Origin: Spirochaetaceae bacterium
GTDB taxonomy: Bacteria; Spirochaetota; Spirochaetia; Treponematales; Breznakiellaceae
Assembly (NCBI GenBank): GCA_031280035.1
Contig: JAITHJ010000040.1
Span: 1-38,866 of the forward strand
DNA length: 38,866 bases
Direction of reading: 5' to 3'
This document shows, piece after piece, positions 31,993-38,866 of this stretch. Numbering within the stretch: position 1 is the stretch's first letter; every line of letters begins with the position of its first letter. A program made the translations under genes and the position numbers. The notes under the pieces are model-generated. The model worked only from the letters and a program-made list of their open reading frames with translations, was not told the origin of the DNA and ran no database searches.

Positions 31993-32358
31993 TTACTTGT
32001 TAGCGAATTTGCTGGACGCTGTTTGCGCTTGTATTAGAGTATCGTATACTTCCAATTCTTTTTCACGAATCCATCCTGAATAGGTTCCGCGTACGAACAG
32101 CCAGCTTTCGGTTTTGTTTTCCTGTATAACAGGCCATCTTTCAATTATTTCAACGACTGATCCTTTACGCAGAAGGCCGATGGATTTTTTGTCTTCCCCA
32201 CGCATATCATAAAGACGTGAATAACCCGAAGTAATAAGTCCATATCCGATTACGCTTCTTGAAAGCGGCGGCGTTGGCGCCAGTATTATCATATCTTGTG
32301 GTTTTTTGTTACAAGACATACATAAAGAACAAATAACTATAGCGAATAAAAATTTCAT
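31993..32358 (-). CDS. Small lipoprotein with an SH3-like domain
   Basis: A 121-residue protein with a lipoprotein-type signal (MKFLFAIVICSLCMSC), the Cys at about residue 16 being the likely lipid site in a loose lipobox as used by spirochaetes. The body (IGLLRKGSVVEIIERWPVIQ, SWLFVRGTYSGWIREKEL) looks like a bacterial SH3 domain, often cell-wall binding. Its ATG overlaps the stop of the Nudix gene by 4 bp (ATGA), so the two are co-translated. Confidence 0.72.
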   Translation of the reverse strand: MKFLFAIVICSLCMSCNKKPQDMIILAPTPPLSRSVIGYGLITSGYSRLYDMRGEDKKSIGLLRKGSVVEIIERWPVIQENKTESWLFVRGTYSGWIREKELEVYDTLIQAQTASSKFANK

Positions 32359-32747
32359 GAGTCAGCCAAAACGGGTTCTATGAAGGGAATAAGCGATAAA
32401 TCCGATGGTATAAAATCGAGGTTTTTTATTTCCTCCAAACTTGCCCACTTCCATTCAGTATGCTCCGTTAAATTAAGATATTCATCGTCTAGATAAATTT
32501 TGTATGCGTATAAAATACGTTTTATTCCTTTATGAGTAAAGCTGGATTCACCAAGCAGTTTATCCGGCGTTATCTTAACTCCGAATTCCTCAAAAAATTC
32601 GCGTACAAGAGATTCCTCACAGCTTTCGCCGGATTCAGCTTTGCCTCCGGGAAATTCCCACTTGCCGCCCATATCGCCGCCTTCAACGCGGCGCGCTATA
32701 AAAATCTTGCCGTTTTTTACGGCTATTCCCGCAATAGATATATTCAT
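32355..32747 (-). CDS. Nudix hydrolase, MutT-like
   Basis: A 130-residue Nudix protein. The Nudix box is complete: GGKAESGESCEESLVREFFEEFGV, preceded by GGKWEFPGG. The size and the WEFPGGK context match MutT-type nucleoside triphosphate pyrophosphohydrolases that clean up oxidised dGTP, though other substrates are possible. It starts right after the stop of the small membrane protein gene and overlaps the lipoprotein gene. Confidence 0.88.
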   Translation of the reverse strand: MNISIAGIAVKNGKIFIARRVEGGDMGGKWEFPGGKAESGESCEESLVREFFEEFGVKITPDKLLGESSFTHKGIKRILYAYKIYLDDEYLNLTEHTEWKWASLEEIKNLDFIPSDLSLIPFIEPVLADS

Positions 32748-32748
32748 C

Positions 32749-33135
32749 CTAAATAAACATCACCTTAGGAAATAAGAAATGCAGAATTCCGGCAATAATA
32801 CAGCCCAAACCTATAGTTTTCCGGTGAACGGACAAAAACAGCCCCGCGACACGGGGAATATTTTCCTGTTCAGATGGAATTTTGTTAAAATGTTCGTAAA
32901 TCAGAGCAATTCCTGAGGCGAGTCCCGCAAGAGCCGGGATAAGATCGCCTGCTGGAACATCACTTTCAACCGGAGAAATCAGCGTTAGAAGCGCGATGAT
33001 CGCCGTAACTATACCCAGCGAAAACCGGTATGCCCCGTCAAGAAGCATCTGTTTGGCCTCATTGTCTTTGTCCAAGACAAGAACCAACCCTGATGCTATA
33101 TTACAAAATACCGATAAAAAATAAAGCTGTAACAT
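32749..33135 (-). CDS. Small membrane protein, unknown function
   Basis: A 128-residue protein with about four hydrophobic segments (LYFLSVFCNIASGLVLVL, GIVTAIIALLTLI, LIPALAGLASGIALIY, IGLGCIIAGILHFLF). I do not recognise the family. It heads the run with the Nudix, lipoprotein and DUF445 genes. A TAAAAT lies 6 nt before the ATG on the minus strand with no ribosome site and no good -35 box, so it may be leaderless. Confidence 0.65.
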   Translation of the reverse strand: MLQLYFLSVFCNIASGLVLVLDKDNEAKQMLLDGAYRFSLGIVTAIIALLTLISPVESDVPAGDLIPALAGLASGIALIYEHFNKIPSEQENIPRVAGLFLSVHRKTIGLGCIIAGILHFLFPKVMFI

Positions 33136-33269
33136 TTTTCTATTTTAGCGGGAAACAGCGTGTCATGGAAAGGGGGGAAGACAGGTTTTAAACAGCGCAG
33201 ATAAACGGTAAAAAAATATAAGTTTTTCTTTCTTTTGCCGATATAAAGAATAACCCTATAGGCGGCGGG

Positions 33270-34256
33270 ATGAGCATGAAAAAATATTTTTTGTTTTTAT
33301 TTTGTTTTATTGGTTTTTCTTTATATTGCTTTGCGCAAGACAGCGGCGTTTCAGTTGTTATCCGTTTTTACGATAAAAAAGTTTATTATGCGGAAAATGA
33401 TCCTATTTTTATTCTTGTAACGATAGCGAACAGTTCGCCGTCTGTTTACAGATTCAGAATATCTGATGACCGCGCTTTTTTTGTAGATTTTGATGCGCGG
33501 ACTCCGGCAAACCGGCCGCTCGAACAGGCGGATGTTCTTGAGCGCCGCCGCAGTACTTCAAGTCAAATTTTTTACCGTGATGTCAGTCTTGAAGCGGGTG
33601 AGTCGTTTTCGTTTATTGAAAATCTGCGCGACTATGTAAAAATAAACACGCCGGGCAGTTTTATTGTACAGGCAAAGGTATATCCTGAGCTTCTCGATAT
33701 AGCAAAACGTCAAACGGTAAGCCTTGGTCTGAATTCTGGTGGTAATATGATGTCGAATCGACTGCCGCTGCAGATCAAGCCAAAGGCCGTCATTGGAGCC
33801 GATGGACTGGCGGTTGCGCTTGATGTTGAAACAGGCGCAATAATCGCGCGTGAAAAAATTTCTCCGGATCAGATTGTAACGTGGACTTTACGGGCAAGAC
33901 AAAAATCGGAATGGGAGAAATTTTTTCTGTATTTTGATATTGAAAAAATGCTTATGCGAAGCGGATCGCGGCAAAGGCAGTGGCGCGCTGAGTCAGAGGA
34001 AGGACGCCAGCGCATGGTAGCGACTTACCGTACTGAATTGCAGAAGTCTTTAACCGACAGCGATCTGTCAGCTATTCCAATGTATTTTGAAATTGAAAAT
34101 ACAAATTATAATATGGAAGAAGGAAAAGTTATCGCATTGGAAAAATTTAAGACCGGCGATTATATAGAACGCAAGCGATATACTTATTACTTGGAAAAGA
34201 AAGATGATTATTGGACGATAATTGATTATACAGTTATGAATCTTGGCACAGAGTGA
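33270..34256 (+). CDS. Exported protein of unknown function
   Basis: A 328-residue protein with a signal peptide (MKKYFLFLFCFIGFSLYCFA after an MS start; a second ATG at 33276 is also possible). The N-terminal half reads like an immunoglobulin-type beta domain (YYAENDPIFILVTIANSSPS, SLEAGESFSFIENLRDYV), the C-terminal half mixes helix and strand and ends in DYWTIIDYTVMNLG. It is probably periplasmic. No family recognised. It directly precedes the U32 gene, whose start overlaps or abuts its stop. The upstream gap 33136-33269 contains six G in a row, no convincing promoter. Confidence 0.7.
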   Translation: MSMKKYFLFLFCFIGFSLYCFAQDSGVSVVIRFYDKKVYYAENDPIFILVTIANSSPSVYRFRISDDRAFFVDFDARTPANRPLEQADVLERRRSTSSQIFYRDVSLEAGESFSFIENLRDYVKINTPGSFIVQAKVYPELLDIAKRQTVSLGLNSGGNMMSNRLPLQIKPKAVIGADGLAVALDVETGAIIAREKISPDQIVTWTLRARQKSEWEKFFLYFDIEKMLMRSGSRQRQWRAESEEGRQRMVATYRTELQKSLTDSDLSAIPMYFEIENTNYNMEEGKVIALEKFKTGDYIERKRYTYYLEKKDDYWTIIDYTVMNLGTE

Positions 34257-34257
34257 T

Positions 34258-36354
34258 TTGAAGAAAAGATGTGAATTATTATCGCCTGCCGGCAGCCCCG
34301 AGTCGCTTTGCGCCGCGGTCAATGAAGGCGCGGATGCCGTTTATCTTGGGCTGAAAACGTTTAACGCTCGTCTTCGAAGCGGGAATTTCGCTTATTCTCA
34401 GTTTCAGGCTGCTGCAAAGGTTCTTCGCGGTATGGGCCGTAAATTATATGTCGCAGTAAATACCGTATGGACTGAACGCGAGACTGATAGAATATACCAG
34501 CATTTAAAATATATTTCTGATATAGGATGTGACGGCGTTATTGTCCATGATTTTGGTACGTTAAGCTTCATACAAAATTATTTTAATAATCTAAAAATAC
34601 ACGCATCTACGCAGATGAATATTGCGTCGGCAAATGCGTGTAACCTGCTTTCAAAACAAAAAGTTTCCCGTGTCGTTCTTTCTCGTGAATTAAGCATGGA
34701 AGAAATAAGGCAAATTCGCGCTCAAACGAATATTGAAATAGAAGTCTTTGTACACGGCGCGTTATGCGTAAGCGCATCAGGATTATGCCTGTTTTCAAGT
34801 TATCTTGGCGGAAAATCGGCGAATCGTGGTTTATGTACGCAAGCTTGCCGGAGATTATACTCCGTAGAGAATTCAGAGGATAATAAATATTACTTTAGCA
34901 TGCTGGATTTGCAGCTTATAGAAAAAATACCTGATCTTGTTAGAGCAGGAGTAGATGCTTTTAAGATTGAAGGACGGATGAAAAGCGCTGAGTATACCGG
35001 AAATGTAACGGCAGCCTATAGAGCGGTTTTAGACGCGGTTTTAAATTCAGAATTTCCCGGCGATGATAGTCAGGAAGTAATAAATGCAGTAAAGAAAGCG
35101 GTTTCTCTTTTGGAAAATGATTTTGCCCGCGCTAAAACACTGTTTCATTTTGAAAAAAATAATCCGAATATATTTCTTAATCCTGATTCTGACGGCGGAA
35201 CGGGGATAAGGCTTGGCTGTATAGCGCGTATAAAAAACAGAGCGTCTCATAAATTGGCGTTTATTGAAAATTCACCGGTTATGCCAACGTCCGGCGATTC
35301 AATCCGGCTGCATAAATTTGACGATAGTGTCCGCAAGACGCGCAAAATAAAATTCATTGAAATAGATGATAAAGGTTCTTTTTGGGTTGATATACCGGAT
35401 GAATTTTATAACGGTGATTCAGTTTATCTTATTCAAACTAAAATTATGTCGAAATATTATCCTGATATTCTGCCCAAAAATTTATCTGTTTTTAAAAAAC
35501 TGCCCGGATATTGCAAAGCGCCTGTTATAGAACTTTGTTTTAAAAACAAATTACAGGAACTGCCTGAAGGATTTTATGTCAGCGTAATGCATATTGAAGA
35601 TCTTTATATAGCCCAGTCTATAAGGCCAAATCGTATTATACTTTATTTGAATAAATTAAATATAAAGCAGCTTATCAGCCGGCAGAAACAACTGCCGTTT
35701 AAGCCGCATGAAATAATACTATGCATGGATCCATTTTTTAATGAAATAGAGAGTAATTATTTTAAGTCTTCAGTACATGAATTAGTTGGCTTAGGATATA
35801 AAACCTATATAGCAAATAATCTTGGGCATATAAATCTGTATAAGAATTTTGATGAAGGCATCACGATTATAGCAGGGACTTGGCTTTATGTATTTAACCG
35901 TTATGCGGCGGATTTCCTTTTACGAACCAGCGTTTCGGGCATTGTATCACCGCTTGAAAATTCAAGACGTAACTTAGAGCATACTTTTGATATAAAACAG
36001 CGCAAAAATGTTTTTGTTACCGTATTTGCGTATCCGTCGTTATTCAGGATACAGTCTGATTTAACCGGATTTTATAAATTCAAAAAACTTAGAGATAATC
36101 ATGACGAATATTTTTCGCTCTCCAGCGGCGGCGGGAATACTCTTGTTACGCCGCAGATTCCATTTTCCATAACCGATAAGATTCCATTTTTACAAAAAGC
36201 GGGTTTTAGGCGCTTTATCGTAGATTTCTCTCCGCATCCGCTGAAAAAAGTATTTTACAAAGATATTATGCGCGCTGTTAAAAATTCCGCTCCCATTAAC
36301 GGAGCATCCAGGTTTAACTGGAAAAACGGCTTTTATGAGCCTAAAACGCAGTAG
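34258..36354 (+). CDS. Peptidase U32 family protein, RlhA/TrhP-like RNA hydroxylation
   Basis: A 698-residue protein (from TTG 34258; an in-frame TTG at 34243 is given by the ORF track). The U32 signature IEVFVHGALCVSASGLCLFS and SANRGLCTQACRRLY are clear, with the conserved Cys residues. U32 proteins of this type (RlhA on 23S rRNA, TrhP on tRNA) take part in RNA hydroxylation; the length with a long second domain is closer to RlhA. The N-terminus CELLSPAGSPESL is the usual start of the domain, which favours TTG 34258. It abuts the convergent CNNM/CorC-like gene with no gap. Confidence 0.85.
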   Translation: MKKRCELLSPAGSPESLCAAVNEGADAVYLGLKTFNARLRSGNFAYSQFQAAAKVLRGMGRKLYVAVNTVWTERETDRIYQHLKYISDIGCDGVIVHDFGTLSFIQNYFNNLKIHASTQMNIASANACNLLSKQKVSRVVLSRELSMEEIRQIRAQTNIEIEVFVHGALCVSASGLCLFSSYLGGKSANRGLCTQACRRLYSVENSEDNKYYFSMLDLQLIEKIPDLVRAGVDAFKIEGRMKSAEYTGNVTAAYRAVLDAVLNSEFPGDDSQEVINAVKKAVSLLENDFARAKTLFHFEKNNPNIFLNPDSDGGTGIRLGCIARIKNRASHKLAFIENSPVMPTSGDSIRLHKFDDSVRKTRKIKFIEIDDKGSFWVDIPDEFYNGDSVYLIQTKIMSKYYPDILPKNLSVFKKLPGYCKAPVIELCFKNKLQELPEGFYVSVMHIEDLYIAQSIRPNRIILYLNKLNIKQLISRQKQLPFKPHEIILCMDPFFNEIESNYFKSSVHELVGLGYKTYIANNLGHINLYKNFDEGITIIAGTWLYVFNRYAADFLLRTSVSGIVSPLENSRRNLEHTFDIKQRKNVFVTVFAYPSLFRIQSDLTGFYKFKKLRDNHDEYFSLSSGGGNTLVTPQIPFSITDKIPFLQKAGFRRFIVDFSPHPLKKVFYKDIMRAVKNSAPINGASRFNWKNGFYEPKTQ

Positions 36355-37590
36355 TCATTTTTCAATCAGGACTTCAATTACTCTGTTGTGACGGATTTTT
36401 GAAATTGTAATTTTCATTCCATAAAAATCAAATATATCTTTATCATGAATTTCTCCGCCTGATTTTTCTAATATCCAGGATGCAAGCGCAGCATCGTTAC
36501 AGTCGTTTATTTCCAGCGAGAAATAATCTCTCAACTGATTAAGCGATGTTTTTCCTTGAACAGCAAAATATCTATCGTCAATCTTTCTGATATTTTCAAT
36601 TATTGTATCATGTTCATCCCAAATTTCACCAACAATTTCTTCTAAAATATCTTCTATTGTAACTATTCCCATAGTTCCGCCAAACTCGTCGATAATAACG
36701 GCGAGATGCGTTTTCTTTTCCTGTAGTATTTTAAGCACGCGCGCGGCTTTTACCGAACTGGGAATATAGACGGCGGGTTTTATAATATCTTTTAATTCCC
36801 GTCCGCCGTCTATAACTTCATAATGAAAATCTTTTAATATTATAAGTCCAGTAATATTATCGATAGAATCTTTGAATACGGGCAGGCGGGAAAAACCGGT
36901 TTCACGGAATTTTTGTCTTACCATTTGTGCGGAATCCAGAACAGAAACGGCGCAAAGATCGACTCTTGGAGTACAAATATCGCCGGCTGTTTTATCATCA
37001 AAATCTATCGTGCGTTTTATCATAACTTCTTCGCGTTCATTTATACCGCCGTCTTGCCGGGCCTCTTCAACAAATGTAAGCAGTTCTTCTTCAGTTATAG
37101 AACGATTTGATTTTATTTTGAGTGATGTGATGATAAATTTCTTCCAGAGCATGGTAAGAAAATTCAGCGGCATAAATAGTACGATAAAGCATTGTAAAAT
37201 GGGCGCGAAAATCATCGCGCAGGTTTCTGGTGATTCGCGGGCAAGCGTTTTGGGCGTAATTTCTCCTGCGATCAATACGGTAACGCTTGTTAGAAATGTT
37301 GCAAGACTGACACCCGCATTGCTTCCTGCAATACTTACAAGGAGCAGCGTGGCAAGGCTTGATAACGCGATGTTTACAACGTTATTTCCTATGAGTACTG
37401 TTGATATAAGCGTGTCATAGTTTTCTATTAGACGTAAAGCCCGCGCCGCCCGCTTTTTTCCCTGCGCCGCAAGATTTTTTAATTTTATTCTGTTGCACGA
37501 AGTATATGCCATTTCCGCCGCAGAGAAGAAAGCTGAAAAAATCAGCAGGGCTGAAATCATTATTAAAATAACGTTTGAAAAATTTTGCAT
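36355..37590 (-). CDS. CNNM/CorC-like membrane protein with CBS pair
   Basis: A 411-residue protein of the HlyC/CorC (CNNM) family. The N-terminal DUF21 domain has four membrane segments (residues about 5-190, with SAAEMAYTSCNRIKLKNLAA), then a CBS pair (GDICTPRVDLCAVSVLDSAQ through EFGGTMGIVTIEDILEEIVGEIWDEHD), then a CorC/HlyC C-terminal domain. The family is associated with Mg or Co efflux in several bacteria. It lies 19 bp behind tyrS and is probably in the same transcript. No clear ribosome site before ATG 37590. Confidence 0.9.
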   Translation of the reverse strand: MQNFSNVILIMISALLIFSAFFSAAEMAYTSCNRIKLKNLAAQGKKRAARALRLIENYDTLISTVLIGNNVVNIALSSLATLLLVSIAGSNAGVSLATFLTSVTVLIAGEITPKTLARESPETCAMIFAPILQCFIVLFMPLNFLTMLWKKFIITSLKIKSNRSITEEELLTFVEEARQDGGINEREEVMIKRTIDFDDKTAGDICTPRVDLCAVSVLDSAQMVRQKFRETGFSRLPVFKDSIDNITGLIILKDFHYEVIDGGRELKDIIKPAVYIPSSVKAARVLKILQEKKTHLAVIIDEFGGTMGIVTIEDILEEIVGEIWDEHDTIIENIRKIDDRYFAVQGKTSLNQLRDYFSLEINDCNDAALASWILEKSGGEIHDKDIFDFYGMKITISKIRHNRVIEVLIEK

Positions 37591-37609
37591 TGCTGTTCAG
37601 GGCGCTTGT

Positions 37610-38863
37610 CTAAAATAGTATGCGCAAAACTCTTTTCTTTCCGGCTCGTATAACAAGTTCGCCGTATTCGTTAAGGCTGTCTTTGCCGATCAATGCTGAG
37701 ATATCGGATTGCGGCTGCAGCTCATTGTTTTGTGTAATAAAAGCACCGCCCTGTTCGACAAGCCGGCGCGCTTCGCTTTTGGTTGAACACAGTCCGGCAT
37801 CGTAAAATAAGTCCACAATATTGTATCCTGCGCTAAGCTTTTCAATTTGAAGTTTTTTTGACGGCAGCGCTTCGCGGTTTCCGTCAGTGCAAAACGCCGC
37901 GTGCGCGCCGGCAAGAGCATGGCCGGCTTCGTCTTTGCCGTGGATGAGCGCGGTAACTTCCCATGCAAGCCGTTCCTTTCCTTCGTTTGGATTTTTTAAC
38001 GAGGCAAGCCGTTCGCATTCTTCTACCGGTAGAAAGGTGAATATCAGAAGGAAACGCCGCAGATCTGAATCAGAAATATTACGCCAATACTGAAAGAAAT
38101 CATAGGGACTGCATAATAACGGATCGAGAAACAGCGCGCCTTTTTCGGTTTTTCCCATCTTTGCGCCGCTGCTTGTTTCCAGCAGCGGAAACGTAAGGCC
38201 GAACGCCTGTGCATTTTTCGGCTGACCGTCCGCGTAAAGCCGGCGGATCAGTTCTATGCCGGCGACAATATTGCCCCATTGATCATCGCCGCCTATCTGA
38301 AGGCGGCAGCCGTGCTTTTTGTAGAGCTGTAAGAAATCGTAACTTTGTAGAAGCTGATAGTTAAATTCAATAAATGAGAGCCCTGTTTCAAGCCGTTTTT
38401 TGTACGCCTCAAAGCCCAGCATCCGGTTTACTGAAAAATGGCTGCCGATCTCCCGCAAAAAATCGATGTAATTAAGTTCGGCGAGCCAGTCTTTATTGTT
38501 CTCATAGAGAGTTATTTTCCCGTCGGAATCCTCAAGAAACCGCTGTAACTGCGTTTGTATTGCCGCGGCATTGCCGTCAAGCTGGGAATAATCGAGTATT
38601 TTGCGCATTTCCGTCTTGCCGGAGGGATCTCCAATGCGCGCGGTACCGCCGCCAATTAACGCTATACCGCGGTGTCCTGCCGCGCGCAAATGCCGGAACG
38701 CGAAAAACGGCACTATATGACCTATATGAAGACTTTTGCCTGTTGGATCGCAGCCTACGTAAAAGGTTATAGGATCGCTGTCCATAAGATCGGACAGACC
38801 GTTAATATCGGTACACTGCGCTATAAAACCCCTGGTTTTAAGAGTATTCAGCGTGGAATTCAT
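37610..38863 (-). CDS. tyrS: Tyrosyl-tRNA synthetase
   Basis: A 417-residue class I aminoacyl-tRNA synthetase that attaches tyrosine to its tRNA. The active site shows YVGCDPTGKSLHIGH (HIGH motif), GGGTARIGDPSGKTEMR, the tyrosine pocket QLLQSYDFLQLYKKHGC with GGDDQWGN, and the KMSKS-like AKMGKTEKGALFL. The C-terminal S4 domain (NIVDLFYDAGLCSTKSEARRL) binds RNA. The ATG lies 3 bp from the window edge, so its promoter or any T-box is outside. It precedes the CNNM/CorC-like gene. Confidence 0.96.
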   Translation of the reverse strand: MNSTLNTLKTRGFIAQCTDINGLSDLMDSDPITFYVGCDPTGKSLHIGHIVPFFAFRHLRAAGHRGIALIGGGTARIGDPSGKTEMRKILDYSQLDGNAAAIQTQLQRFLEDSDGKITLYENNKDWLAELNYIDFLREIGSHFSVNRMLGFEAYKKRLETGLSFIEFNYQLLQSYDFLQLYKKHGCRLQIGGDDQWGNIVAGIELIRRLYADGQPKNAQAFGLTFPLLETSSGAKMGKTEKGALFLDPLLCSPYDFFQYWRNISDSDLRRFLLIFTFLPVEECERLASLKNPNEGKERLAWEVTALIHGKDEAGHALAGAHAAFCTDGNREALPSKKLQIEKLSAGYNIVDLFYDAGLCSTKSEARRLVEQGGAFITQNNELQPQSDISALIGKDSLNEYGELVIRAGKKRVLRILF

Positions 38864-38866
38864 GGA

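Overview
The window looks like the chromosome of a spirochaete, most likely a Treponema-like host-associated species. The pointers are a spirochaete/mitochondrial-type EF-G, a LolA-rodZ-rimO operon, a Maf/DUF115 protein, an acidic repeat protein, and long poly-G tracts of the kind known from treponemes. No taxonomic search could be run, so this is inference. I see no rRNA, tRNA, CRISPR array, transposase or phage gene.

Layout. (1) 1-6230: an ABC/LolA-like export operon (ATPase cut by the window edge, two FtsX/LolC-E permeases, a LolA-like periplasmic protein, an outer-membrane beta-barrel) plus a DEDDh exonuclease, ending in a hairpin. (2) 6277-10404: an AT-rich block with two convergent multi-pass GT-C-like membrane proteins, each carrying a poly-G tract; the first is frameshifted. 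(3) 10627-17520: EF-G, a histone-deacetylase-fold protein, a Maf/DUF115 protein and an 817-aa acidic repeat protein. (4) 17521-20476: a 21-bp-period repeat array, an OpgB-like phosphoglycerol transferase with an elaborate leader (promoter, two perfect hairpins, poly-C tract), and a divergent promoter region. (5) 20477-25829: lolA-like-rodZ-rimO with a clear terminator, a small exported protein and pgi. (6) 25830-26443: another 21-bp-period array. (7) 26444-30688: a conserved hypothetical, then a GtrB-like glycosyltransferase, a methyltransferase and a GtrC/GtrII-like membrane glucosyltransferase, with poly-G13 in each of the first two. (8) 30763-38863: housekeeping and small genes (FmdE-like, DUF445, lipoprotein, Nudix, membrane protein, exported protein, U32 peptidase-family, CNNM/CorC-like, tyrS).

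Two themes go beyond ordinary annotation. First, five G/C homopolymers of 9-13 bp all lie in or just upstream of genes predicted to build or decorate a surface or periplasmic glycan: two GT-C proteins, an OpgB-like enzyme, GtrB and a methyltransferase. This looks like a multi-locus phase-variation system; one switch reads OFF, three read ON, and one sits in a leader. Second, tandem repeats with an exact 21-bp period recur at several unrelated places, both inside the acidic protein gene (7-residue repeats) and in intergenic DNA where they encode nothing obvious. A third, weaker pattern is that several genes have a predicted -10 box only 6-8 nt before the start codon and no Shine-Dalgarno, suggesting leaderless mRNAs.
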